Of a stretch of DNA of 64,000 nucleotides, positions 30,700 to 40,721 are shown in pieces. Origin of the DNA: Tiliqua scincoides (taxonomy: Eukaryota > Chordata > Lepidosauria > Squamata > Scincidae); NCBI RefSeq assembly GCF_035046505.1, contig NC_089822.1, forward strand, positions 271,331,054 through 271,395,053, given 5' to 3'. Under the pieces are notes generated by a model, which saw nothing but the letters and a program-made list of their open reading frames with translations, ran no database searches and was not told the DNA's origin. The translations under genes were made by a program, and so were the position numbers. Position 1 is the first letter of the stretch. Each line of letters begins with the position of its first letter.

Positions 30700-32900
30700 A
30701 CCTTGTGACAGTGAGTTCCATACATTGTGTGAAGGGTTTCTTTTTGCCTGTCCAGGATCTTTGGCAAGAATGTCAGGGATTTCCCCAGATATGATATAGG
30801 GAGCAAACCACATTCTCTGAATACCAGTTTCTGGGGACAAGAAGCAAAGGAGTCCCTTCAAATCCCCCGTCAGATCACATTGTCCATTTGTCTCCACGAA
30901 ATTCACTAGAAAATACCAGGGATTCAGTTGTGTGCTTGTGGCAGCACAAGGTATAAGAAGGTGGCTCCAAGTCACAGATCCTCATGGAGAGTTATAATTT
31001 TTTTTACATGCCAGTCTCTCAGTTCCATCATCAAAACAACAGCCAGCCCTTTGCCTGTGAAACCCACCAGAAGCAGGCTTGAGGTTGTGCCCAGTCCTAT
31101 CCACACCGCCCACTGGGGGTGGCAATGGCACTCGGTGGACTGCTCAGCTGCTCAGTCCTTTTGCAGAGTGCTGCCCACAGCAAAGGGCCCAGAAGGCTGC
31201 ACGCCTCAGACAGTGACCCACAAGAGACTTAGTTTGGGGGCAGCCTGGCCGGTGGATCAAACCAGGACTGGGTCACTCTCAGCAGAAGCAGCACCCATCA
31301 TATCGGAAGCCCCATCTCAGCCCAGGTGCCCCTCGGAAGGCTCTTCTAGGCTGTGTCAGCAGAGGAGGCAGGTACAATTTTCTTTACTCCTCTGCCCACT
31401 GATCTCATCCCCAACCAGCCTGCAGGATGCTGCAGATGCTGTGTTGGCAGCCCTGCACCATGCAGGCTGGCCCAGGATGGGATTGGGCCATTGGTGCTTC
31501 CTGCTGCACCATGCCACAGAAATAGGGCTCCTGAAGAACTTCACACCAATTCCTCTCTTCGAAGGGGCTGCTACAGGGAAGAGATGCCTCCTGCAGGCAT
31601 TTGACTCCCTTTGGAGGTTCCCTGAAAACGTTGCAAGAGTGCACCTTTGGGAATTGCACCATTGGTAGAAGTACCTTTCTCAGCATATCACTCATTGGTA
31701 GAAGTGTGATTTTTTGTTGATAGCAAAATAAAAACACAGCTTTCTGCGCTCTTCATTTTTGTGTTAAAAAACCCCAATATCTGCAAAAAGTAAAACACCT
31801 TTACACAGTGGTCACCGTAGGCTGGTTGGGGGGATGAAGTCGTGGAGAAAATAAAAATGTTCAAGAACACCTCTTCAGTTTGATCATCTTTCAGTGTTCA
31901 GATAGCTGTAGTGCATACAGGAAAGTCATCAAACAATTCTGAGCAGACCTGAGTATCTTCCCACCCTGGCATGAGATTCCAATAGCCAGGAGTTCATTTT
32001 TGACTTTCATAACAAATGCCCCAAAGCCCTCTGGTTAAATCACTGCATTTTCCAAAAAACCTGCTCATGCACTTGATGCCGGTGGGTTGTTCCCAGTTCT
32101 GTTCTTGGTACTGTTCCCAGTGGTGTAGCTGACGGGGGGTCAGGGATGTACTGACCCCAGGCAACAGTCCATGGGAGGCAGCAGTGCTGCCCCTGCAGTG
32201 ATCACTGCGACCTGTCCAGCAGCTGAGGTGCCTGCCAACCCCTCCTGCCAGCTCACATCCAGGCAGCCTGGAGGCTCACAAACTTCCTGCAGGTCCTCTG
32301 CCCTCCTGATACAGCAAGGTGTTGCCTCACAACCCACTGGAAGATGCAGTTTTTGTGGCTTCATCTGTAGATGAACACAGCAGTTTCCAGGGGCCAATTG
32401 GCATGCCTGGGTAAATGCTCTCCAGGCTGCTGTAAAGACTGGAGACACACTGGCATAAGAAAGCATAAGGAAAGAGTGCTGCATTAGATGTCCGAGTATC
32501 ATATGCCCCTGTTGGAAAACTGAACTGATTAATGTTTGTAATTGCCGGTCAACTCTCTGCAGCTTTAAAACTGCGTTTTTCTGCAGAAGTTCCAGCTTAA
32601 CACATTCAGTACTCCATCCCTCCTCCTACAGAAAAGCAACTTTGGTTTTTAATAGCAAACGCTTTCCCTAGATGGGCTTTGAGTGAGAACTTTGCTGCTG
32701 CTATGAAAAGGTGGGGGGGAACCTTCACAGATTAGCTACACAATCAGTTCTCTGTCTCTGAGCCCCTCTCCCCCTCTCCCAGGAGGTCTATAATATTTTT
32801 ATATTTTTGCACAGTCAGACAGATGTTATCAACAGGTTCATTTTATCCAGACATCAAGTCCTTTCCAAGGACCTGGGATGCCTGGCTTTAATCGTATTCT
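30700..32900. other. V2R downstream spacer
   Basis: No gene recognised. Fragments such as 'gcccagtcctatccacac' (31093) and 'gggattgggcca' (31480) resemble the ends of the MITE family at 34.7 and 35.3 kb, but no complete copy could be delimited. Confidence 0.4.
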
Positions 32901-32906
32901 GATATT

Positions 32907-33110
32907 AGAGGCACTTTTTCAAGTGGGTGCTCCTCTTTTATTTAGCAGGGGGAGAGTAACTGGCCCTCCTCACCCCAGCAGTGTCTTTTCGAGTGGCTGT
33001 CTGCTGGTGTTCTTTTGCATCTTTTTAGATTGTGAGCCCTTTTGGGACAGGGAGCCATTTAGTTGTTTGATTTTTCTCTGTAAACCGCTTTGTGAACTTT
33101 TAGTTGAACA
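32907..33110 (+). mobile_element. ~225-bp SINE copy
   Basis: Same family as 6733-6965, complete at its start ('agaggcactttttcaagtgg') but diverging just before the tail. Confidence 0.75.
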
Positions 33111-33285
33111 TGTGTCTAAAAATGTAGAATTGGATATATAATTGTAATGTATACATAATATAATAAAAATATGGTATTTTAGAAGCGTAGATAGCAACCT
33201 GGGTTGTTTGGTTTTTTTTAAACTGCAATTTTACTATAATTGTACTGCAGCAAATCACCTGCATTCAACCATTCAACTTTCAAAT

Positions 33286-33978
33286 AAGTGATTTTCAACC
33301 TTTTTCATCTCAGGGCACACTGACAAGGTGCTAAAATTGTCAAGGCACACCATGCTGCTGGTGGGGGGGGGCTAACATCCCCCAATGGCCCTAATCATAA
33401 ATGACCCTCCTCTAAATTCTGTTGGAAAGATTATCAGATTCTTTTCACTGACGCAATGCCAAACAGTCACAGACCTTTTACATAGTTACACATAAGCCAG
33501 TTGATACAGTTTGGATACAAATGTTCATCCCAGTTTCCCATCTTGTTTCCCAAAGAACCACACCCAGAAAATCACATTAAATAACGTGAAACAAACAAGT
33601 TACCCATGTGACACTGTAAGTCACTTCCACTTCCTTATTAGGCATATTATGACAGGTTTAGTGCATAGTCCCAGCTCTAATTAGGAGGTCATTCTGCCCT
33701 GCATTTAAAAATGTTCTTGGCCCACAACTTTGGTTACACAAGATCTTGGAATTGATCAACATGTTCTGCCAATCATGATCTCTTCAGATCACTTTGACAT
33801 AGACCCTCCTATCCTGTTTTTTTAAGGGGAACAGTAGTCATGCTCTTGGCTCCAATTTCCGTTATTTTTCTCAAACAAGAGAAGTTAACCCTCTAAAATC
33901 TCTATCAATTCCCACCGTACATCTGCAGACCATTCACAGCACACCAGTGTGCCAAGGCACACTGGTTGAAAATTGCTG
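33286..33978. mobile_element. hAT-like MITE (~690 bp)
   Basis: Ends agtgattttcaacc ... ggttgaaaattgctg are near-complementary and fit the CAGNG... termini of hAT elements. The flanking 8-mers tttcaaat and ctttaaat are similar, as expected of an old 8-bp duplication. The inner part refers repeatedly to 'ggcacac' blocks. It has no transposase frame. A related shorter piece lies at 61630-61860. Confidence 0.7.
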
Positions 33979-34004
33979 CTTTAAATACTTTAAGATGTTC
34001 CTAA

Positions 34005-34185
34005 CAAATAATTATATAGCCGCCTTGAGTCCCTTTGGGGAGAAAGGCGGGGTAAAAATAAAGCTATTTATTATTATTATTATTGTGTAACAAAGAAACA
34101 TTATCATTATTATTATTATTTATATACCGCCTTTCTTGGTCGTCAGATTTCTCCTCAGACTTTATTCAAGGCGGTTTACAAAGGC
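34005..34185. repeat. Two opposed SINE/L2-like tails with ATT repeats
   Basis: A plus-strand tail (34015-34085: 'gccgccttgagtccctttgg', then ttatta repeats) is followed by a minus-strand tail (34108-34180: 'ttatttatataccgcctttc'). Confidence 0.6.
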
Positions 34186-34672
34186 AGGCTGTTCTAAATC
34201 CCTGTAGGGATTTTAACAATTGAAGAAAGGTTCTATCTTTCGAGAACCACATTTCAGATGGATCTTTCTGATCTGGTATCACATTCTGGCCTCCAGTTTC
34301 CTCCCACGCAAGTTGACAAGCAGCTCGTTCATCTCTCACATGCAGGGTAGCCAAGACTCTTCTTAGCTCACACCAAAGAGCAGGTGGAATAACTCGGCTA
34401 GGCTTGTCAGCTGCTTCAAGGTCTCACCATTCACGGTGCAGGTGGCCTCAAACCGGCGACCTGTGGATGTTATCTTCAGGCAGACAGAGGCTCTACCCTC
34501 TAGAAAGGTATTGAGAAGGTATCGAGAAGGTATTGAAAGGCGGTTTATATTATAATGCCATTGTACAAATTGATGGTAAGGCCACACCTGGAGTATTGTG
34601 TCCAGTTCTGGTTGCCACATCTCAAAAAGGACATAGTGGAAATGGAAAAGGTGCAAAAGAGAGCGACTAACA

Positions 34673-34848
34673 GCCGAATCCTATCCAATTTTCCAGTGCC
34701 GGTGCTGCTGCGCCTATGGGGTATGCACTGCTTCCTGTGTTGGGGGTGCAGTCACAGAGGCCTCCTTAAGGTTTGGGAACATTTTGTTCCCTTAGCCCGG
34801 GGCTGCATTGCGGTTGCACCAGTACTGGAAAGTTGGATAGGAATGGGC
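34673..34848. mobile_element. ~175-bp MITE, copy 1
   Basis: The terminal inverted repeats are about 25 bp: gccgaatcctatccaatttt and the complement of agttggataggaatgggc. Comparison with undisturbed CR1 shows a duplicated ~8-bp target (gactaaga-like). This is hAT-like; no coding capacity. Confidence 0.82.
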
Positions 34849-35314
34849 GACCAGATGATTGCTGGGCTGGGGCACCTTCCTTATGAGGAAAGGCTACGGC
34901 GTTTGGGCCTCTTCAGCCTAGAAAAGGACGCCTGAGGGCGGACATGATTGAGACATTCAAAATTATGCAGGGGATGGACAGAGTGGAGAGGGAGATGCTC
35001 TTTACACTCTCACATAATACCAGAACCAGGGGACATCCACTAAAATTGAGTGTTGGGCGGGTTAGGACAGACAAAAGAAAATATTTCTTTACTCAGCGTG
35101 TGGTCGGTCTGTGGAACTCCTTGCCAGAGGATGTGGTGATGGCATCTGGCCTACATGCCTTTAAAGGGGGATTGGAGGAAAAGTCCATCACGAGTTACAA
35201 GTCAGGAAAAGTATGTGCAAGTCCCTGGTTTTAGGGGAAACCTATCTCAGAGTGCCAGATGCAGGGGAGAGCACCAGGATGCAGGTCTCTTGTTGTCTTG
35301 TGTGCTCCCTGAGA

Positions 35315-35489
35315 GCCCAATCCTATCCAATTTTCCAGTGCCAGTGCAGCCGTGCCAATGGGGCATGCACGGCATCCTGTGATGGGGAGGCAATCACAGA
35401 GGCCTCCTTAAGGTATGGGAACATTTGTTGCCTTACCTTGGGGCAGCATTTTGGCTACACTGGTGCTGGAAAATTGGATAGGATTGGGC
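35315..35489. mobile_element. ~175-bp MITE, copy 2
   Basis: Termini are gcccaatcctatccaatttt and aaaattggataggattgggc, exact complements over 20 bp. The target duplication is a ccctgagg-like 8-mer of the CR1 3' UTR. Same family as copy 1 (shared inner block 'cacagaggcctccttaaggt'). Confidence 0.87.
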
Positions 35490-36622
35490 CCCGAGGCATT
35501 TAGTAGGCCACTGTGAGATGCAGGAAGCTGGACTAGATGGGCTTCTGGCCTGATCCAGTGGGGCTCTGCTTATGTCCTTAACCAAAAGGACGCGTGTGGC
35601 CTCTGGGAACCAAGTGCCTCGGGAACTAAGTGCCAGGTAAGGCGCAAGAGTTTAGCATCTGGGCGAGGAGAAGGCAAGGAGACCTCTGAGTTTTGGAGAA
35701 GGAGAAGGAGAAGGAGAGGAGGAGGAGCAGGAGGAGGAGGTAAGTGTACTCATTCTAACGCTTTGTCTTTCTAACTCCCTGTCTTCTAACCTTAACCTTA
35801 CCTTTAAAGCAACCTTAAATCAAAATTGAAAGTTAGCACCTAAGGGAGGTACATAGGGCTACTCTGAGCAGGAGCAGAGTCCTACTCGTGAGTAAGAGCC
35901 CAAGGGTCAGGCATTTAAATCAAAGTTGAAAGTTAGCTGCACCTAAGGTAGCACTTAATCGAAGGAAGGGAGGAGGATAAAGTGGAAAGCAGGTTTTTCT
36001 ACTTGTTTAAATTAAACCTATACTTAACCCAGGTTAAACTTAATCTAAGTTAGAACATAACCTAAACAGGTCAGTAAATTGGGACACAGGATCTAGAGAG
36101 CAATAAATAATTAAACAAACCCAAATAAAAACTAGCTTGAGGTTACAAAAACAGTCCAGCCTAAGAGAACAGAACTAGGAGGGAAAGGACCTAGGAAGGG
36201 CCAATTCCCAACCCATTAAGAGCCCCATTAGGCTAATCCAAGCAGTCCATTCAGGAGCCTGCAGAGTAGGTCACGCCCATCAGCAGCCATTTGCCTTCCT
36301 GAGCTTTTGTAAACTCACCTGGGAAGGCCAGCCCCCTTTCAATCAGGAAGGAAGGAGGGGGGAGGAGCCAGCCAGGAGTATAAAGCTAGGCGGGCCATCG
36401 CGTGAGGCTCTCTGCAGACGCGTGTGGCCTCTGGGAACCAAGTGCCTTGGGAACTAAGTGCCAGGTAAGGCGCAAGAGTTTAGCATCTGGGCGAGTTCAG
36501 CAGCAGGGCAAGGAGGCCAGGGCCCCATATACTGCCCTTCCTCTTCCCTTGAGAAAAGGGCTGCTAACCAGTGTACGGTTTTTAAAAGGACCCCTAAATA
36601 AAACAACAACAAAAAAAAAACT

Positions 36623-37528
36623 ATGCAGTCAGACAGCCAGCAGCAGGGTGGGGGCTATCCAGTGTTCTGCATCGAGTGCCACATGTATGATTATATGCCT
36701 CTGGGACATAAGTCATGGGTGTGTCCTCGGTGCAAGGAGCTCCAGGCTCTCAGGGAACGCGTCCGCTCCCTTGAAGCCTTGGTGGCCGACCTGGAGAAGC
36801 GCAGGCAGCCAGAGGAGGACCGTGGGGAGACTTTTGGGGACGATCAGGCTTCGTCCCAACCTCAGGCGTGCAGCTCCTCGGCTGCCCAGGTGGGAAGTCT
36901 CGGGACTGGAGGACGTCATCCTGGAGAGGAGGGAAACAATCCCCTAGGGGGGATCCCTTCTCCAGGGGATGGGCCCGTATCCGAGCGCACTCGGGATACT
37001 CCTCGGCGGGAGGGGGGTCGGGGGCTTATTGTAGTGGGGGATTCGATTATTAGAAACATAGAGAGGGGGGTTTGCGACGGATGTGAGGACCGCATGGTGA
37101 CTTGCCTGCCTGGTGCGAAGGTTGCGGACATCACTTCTCGTCTAGACAGGCTAGTAGACAGTGCTGGGGGAGAGGTAGCGGCTGTGGTGCATGTCGGCAC
37201 CAACGATGTGGGCAAGTGTAGCTGGGAGGTCCTGGAGGCCAAATTTAGGTTTTTAGGCAGGAAGCTGAAAGCCAGGACCTCAAAGGTAGCGTTCTCTGAA
37301 GTGCTACCTGTTCCACGCGCAGGGCCAGCTAGGCAGGCGGAGATCAGGGGTCTCAATGCGTGGATGAGACGGTGGTGTAGGGAGGAGGGGTTTAGATTCG
37401 TTAGGCACTGGGGAACGTTTTGGGACAAGCGGGGCCTGTACAAGAGGGACGGGCTCCATTTGAACCAGAATGGAACCAGACTGCTGGCGCATAACATTAA
37501 AAAGGTGGCAGAGCAGCTTTTAAACTGA
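36623..37528 (+). CDS. ORF1: CR1 ORF1 protein (zinc finger, coiled coil, SGNH esterase)
   Basis: 301 residues. The N-terminus has a Cys cluster (CIEC...CPRC, residues ~15-38), then a short coiled coil (LRERVRSLEALVADLEKR), a low-complexity linker, and from about residue 133 an SGNH/GDSL-type esterase domain. The catalytic blocks are all present: GDSII with Ser141, HVGTNDVG with Asn194, and DGLHLN with Asp276 and His279. CR1 ORF1 proteins bind the element RNA and need their esterase for efficient mobility in related elements; the latter is family knowledge. The start was chosen at the first ATG after the leader (MQSDSQQQ), shared with the sister copy on the minus strand at 49.26 kb. Confidence 0.93.
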   Translation: MQSDSQQQGGGYPVFCIECHMYDYMPLGHKSWVCPRCKELQALRERVRSLEALVADLEKRRQPEEDRGETFGDDQASSQPQACSSSAAQVGSLGTGGRHPGEEGNNPLGGIPSPGDGPVSERTRDTPRREGGRGLIVVGDSIIRNIERGVCDGCEDRMVTCLPGAKVADITSRLDRLVDSAGGEVAAVVHVGTNDVGKCSWEVLEAKFRFLGRKLKARTSKVAFSEVLPVPRAGPARQAEIRGLNAWMRRWCREEGFRFVRHWGTFWDKRGLYKRDGLHLNQNGTRLLAHNIKKVAEQLLN

Positions 37529-37635
37529 TCCCTGGGGGAAGGCCGACAGGAGCCGAGGGGCATCCGGTTCGGGATGGGGAGGTTAGAGAACAACAAGACA
37601 AAGGCAGGGTAGGAGAAGAAATTGGGAAAGGTAGG

Positions 37636-40518
37636 GTGATGGGATGTGATAGACGGTTTGGCACAGTGAGAGGATGCGGGGACAAAGGAGCGAATAAGCA
37701 GCCCATCCTGGGGCATTCCGTGTATAAATGCTTTTATGCGAATGCCCGAAATCTACGAGCAAAGGTGGGAGAACTGGAATGTCTGGTGACAAGGGAAAAT
37801 ATTGACATAGTGGGCATAACGGAAACCTGGTGGAATGCGGAGAATCAGTGGGATACCGCAATCCCGGGCTATAAACTCTACAGGAGGGACAGGCAGGGGC
37901 GTGTTGGAGGTGGGGTGGCCCTTTATGTTAAGGAAGGGATAGAATCCAGCAAAGTAGAGATTGAAGGTGGGTCCGACTCCACCGTAGAATCTCTGTGGGT
38001 TAAATTACCAGGCTTGTGCAGCGATGTAATACTGGGGGCGTGCTATCGTCCTCCAGACCAGAAATCTGATCGGGACCTTGAAATGAGGAAACAGATCAGG
38101 GAGGTGACAAGGAGGGACAGGGTTGTAATCATGGGGGACTTCAATTATCCTCATATTGACTGGGTCAATTTGTGTTCTGGTCACGATAAGGAAACTGGAT
38201 TTCTTGACGTGCTAAATGACTGTGGCTTACATCAGCTAGTCACGGAGCCCACCAGAGGACAGGTGACTCTGGATTTAATTTTGTGCGGTACGCAGGACCT
38301 GGTTAGAGATGTAAACGTTACTGAGCCATTGGGGAACAGTGATCATGCTGCGATCCGTTTTGACGTGCACGTTGGGGGAAGAATACCAGGCAAATCTCTA
38401 ACAAAAACCCTTGACTTCCGACGGGCAGACTTCCCTCAAATGAGGAGGCTGGTTAGAAGGAGGTTGAAAGGGAGGGTAAAAAGAGTCCAGTCTCTCCAGA
38501 GTGCATGGAGGCTGCTTAAAACAACAGTAATAGAGGCCCAGCAGAGGTGTATACCGCAAAGAAAGAAGGGTTCCACTAAATCCAGGAGAGTGCCTGCATG
38601 GCTAACCAGCCAAGTTAGAGAGGCTGTGAAGGGCAAGGAAGCTTCCTTCCGTAAATGGAAGTCTTGCCCTAATGAGGAGAATAAAAAGGAACATAAACTG
38701 TGGCAAAAGAAATGTAAGAAGGTGATAGGGGAGGCCAAGCGAGACTATGAGGAACGCATGGCCAGCAACATTAAGGGGAATAATAAAAGCTTCTTCAAAT
38801 ATGTTAGAAGCAGGAAACCCGCCAGAGAAGCGGTTGGCCCGCTGGATGGTGAGGGAGGGAAAGGGGAGATAAAAGGAGACTTAGAGATGGCAGAGAAATT
38901 AAATGAGTTCTTTGCATCTGTCTTCACGGCAGAAGACCTCGGGCAGATACCGCTGCCCGAACGGCCCCTCCTAACCGAGGAGTTAAGTCAGATAGAGGTT
39001 AAAAGAGAAGATGTTTCAGACCTCATTGATAAATTAAAGATCAATAAGTCACCGGGCCCTGATGGCATACACCCAAGGGTTATTAAGGAATTGAAGAATG
39101 AAGTTGCAGATCTCTTGACTAAGGTATGCAACTTGTCCCTCAAAACGGCCACAGTGCCAGAAGATTGGAGGATAGCAATTGTCACGCCTATTTTTAAAAA
39201 GGGAAAGAGGGGGGACCCGGGAAACTATAGGCCGGTCAGCCTAACATCCATACCGGGTAAGATGGTGGAATGCCTCATCAAAGATAGGATCTCAAAACAC
39301 ATAGACGAACAGGCCTTGCTGAGGGAGAGTCAGCATGGCTTCTGTAAGGGTAAGTCTTGCCTCACAAACCTTATAGAATTCTTTGAAAAGGTCAACAGGC
39401 ATGTGGATGCAGGAGAACCCGTGGACATTATATATCTGGACTTTCAGAAGGCGTTTGACACGGTCCCTCACCAAAGGCTATTGAAAAAACTCCACAGTCA
39501 GGGAATTAGAGGACAGGTCCTCTCGTGGATTGAGAACTGGTTGGAGGCCAGGAAGCAGAGAGTGGGTGTCAATGGGCAATTTTCACAATGGAGAGAGGTG
39601 AAAAGCGGTGTGCCCCAAGGATCTGTCCTGGGACCGGTGCTTTTCAACCTCTTCATAAATGACCTGGAGACAGGGTTGAGCAGTGAAGTGGCTAAGTTTG
39701 CAGACGACACCAAACTTTTCCGAGTGGTAAAGACCAGAAGTGATTGTGAGGAGCTCCAGAAGGATCTCTCCAGACTGGCAGAATGGGCAGCAAAATGGCA
39801 GATGCGCTTCAATGTCAGTAAGTGTAAAGTCATGCACATTGGGGCAAAAAATCAAAACTTCACATATAGGCTGATGGGTTCTGAGCTGTCTGTGACAGAT
39901 CAGGAGAGAGATCTTGGGGTGGTGGTGGACAGGTCGATGAAAGTGTCGACCCAATGTGCGGCGGCAGTGAAGAAGGCCAATTCTATGCTTGGGATCATTA
40001 GGAAGGGTATTGAGAACAAAACGGCTAGTATTATAATGCCGTTGTACAAATCTATGGTAAGGCCACACCTGGAGTATTGTGTCCAGTTCTGGTCGCCGCA
40101 TCTCAAAAAAGACATAGTGGAAATGGAAAAGGTGCAAAAGAGAGCGACTAAGATGATTACGGGGCTGGGGCACCTTCCTTATGAGGAAAGGCTACGGCGT
40201 TTGGGCCTCTTCAGCCTAGAAAAGAGACGCTTGAGGGGGGACATGATTGAGACATACAAAATTATGCAGGGGATGGACAGAGTGGATAGGGAGATGCTCT
40301 TTACACTCTCACATAATACCAGAACCAGGGGACATCCACTAAAATTGAGTGTTGGGCGGGTTAGGACAGACAAAAGAAAATATTTCTTTACTCAGCGCGT
40401 GGTCGGTCTGTGGAACTCCTTGCCACAGGATGTGGTGCTGGCGTCTAGCCTAGATGCCTTTAAAAGGGGATTGGACAAGTTTCTGGAGGAAAAATCCATT
40501 ATGGGGTACAAGCCATGA
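37636..40518 (+). CDS. ORF2: CR1 ORF2 protein (APE endonuclease and reverse transcriptase)
   Basis: 960 residues, one open frame. Endonuclease: NARNLRAKVGELE near the start, ITETWWN (catalytic Glu), GDFNYPHIDW (Asp168) and NSDHAAI (His237). Reverse transcriptase: SPGPDGIHPRVIKEL, VTPIFKKGKRGDPGNYRPVS, YLDFQKAFDTVPH, GVPQGSVLGPVLFNLFINDL and FADDTKL (residue 688 onward, the catalytic Asp pair). The C-terminal block RGHPLKLSVGRVRTDKRKYF is the one seen in most CR1 fragments of this window. It nicks target DNA and copies the element RNA at the nick. Length is normal for CR1. MMGCDRRFG is taken as the start because the sister copy also has it. Confidence 0.95.
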   Translation: MMGCDRRFGTVRGCGDKGANKQPILGHSVYKCFYANARNLRAKVGELECLVTRENIDIVGITETWWNAENQWDTAIPGYKLYRRDRQGRVGGGVALYVKEGIESSKVEIEGGSDSTVESLWVKLPGLCSDVILGACYRPPDQKSDRDLEMRKQIREVTRRDRVVIMGDFNYPHIDWVNLCSGHDKETGFLDVLNDCGLHQLVTEPTRGQVTLDLILCGTQDLVRDVNVTEPLGNSDHAAIRFDVHVGGRIPGKSLTKTLDFRRADFPQMRRLVRRRLKGRVKRVQSLQSAWRLLKTTVIEAQQRCIPQRKKGSTKSRRVPAWLTSQVREAVKGKEASFRKWKSCPNEENKKEHKLWQKKCKKVIGEAKRDYEERMASNIKGNNKSFFKYVRSRKPAREAVGPLDGEGGKGEIKGDLEMAEKLNEFFASVFTAEDLGQIPLPERPLLTEELSQIEVKREDVSDLIDKLKINKSPGPDGIHPRVIKELKNEVADLLTKVCNLSLKTATVPEDWRIAIVTPIFKKGKRGDPGNYRPVSLTSIPGKMVECLIKDRISKHIDEQALLRESQHGFCKGKSCLTNLIEFFEKVNRHVDAGEPVDIIYLDFQKAFDTVPHQRLLKKLHSQGIRGQVLSWIENWLEARKQRVGVNGQFSQWREVKSGVPQGSVLGPVLFNLFINDLETGLSSEVAKFADDTKLFRVVKTRSDCEELQKDLSRLAEWAAKWQMRFNVSKCKVMHIGAKNQNFTYRLMGSELSVTDQERDLGVVVDRSMKVSTQCAAAVKKANSMLGIIRKGIENKTASIIMPLYKSMVRPHLEYCVQFWSPHLKKDIVEMEKVQKRATKMITGLGHLPYEERLRRLGLFSLEKRRLRGDMIETYKIMQGMDRVDREMLFTLSHNTRTRGHPLKLSVGRVRTDKRKYFFTQRVVGLWNSLPQDVVLASSLDAFKRGLDKFLEEKSIMGYKP

Positions 40519-40721
40519 TGTGTATGCGCAACCTCCTGATTTTAGGAATGGGTTAAGTCAGAATGCCAGATGTAGGGGAGGGCACCAGGATGAGGTCTCT
40601 TGTTATCTGGTGTGCTCCCTGGGGCATTTGGTGGGCCGCTGTGAGATACAGGAAGCTGGACTAGATGGGCCTATGGCCTGATCCAGTGGGGCTGTTCTTA
40701 TGTTCTTATGTTCTTATGTAA

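Larger units (their letters stand above)
34536..35580 (+). mobile_element. CR1 3' part holding two MITE insertions
   Basis: A plus-strand CR1 C-terminus and 3' UTR (KLMVRPHLEYCVQFWLPHL to GGLEEKSITSYKS, then the tail). It is interrupted at 34673-34848 and 35315-35489 by two copies of one MITE. Confidence 0.9.
35588..40718 (+). mobile_element. Full-length CR1 LINE with intact ORF1 and ORF2
   Basis: A complete CR1 non-LTR retrotransposon: a ~1-kb 5' UTR, ORF1 (36623-37528), a 107-nt spacer, ORF2 (37636-40518), and a ~200-bp 3' UTR ending in three TTCTTATG octamers and a short A-run. Both reading frames are uninterrupted, and the catalytic motifs of the esterase, endonuclease and reverse transcriptase are present, so it looks coding-competent. 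The 5' UTR contains the same ~78-bp block twice (35590-35667 and 36418-36495), and a TATA-like gtataaag lies at about 36378, before the second block. Whether the first block belongs to the element or to a neighbour is not certain, but a minus-strand sister copy (47692-50187) also has two blocks. Confidence 0.95.

Noticed and set aside
36916-37716. 266-codon minus-strand frame
   Set aside because: It is the complement of CR1 ORF1, with no relatives of its own.
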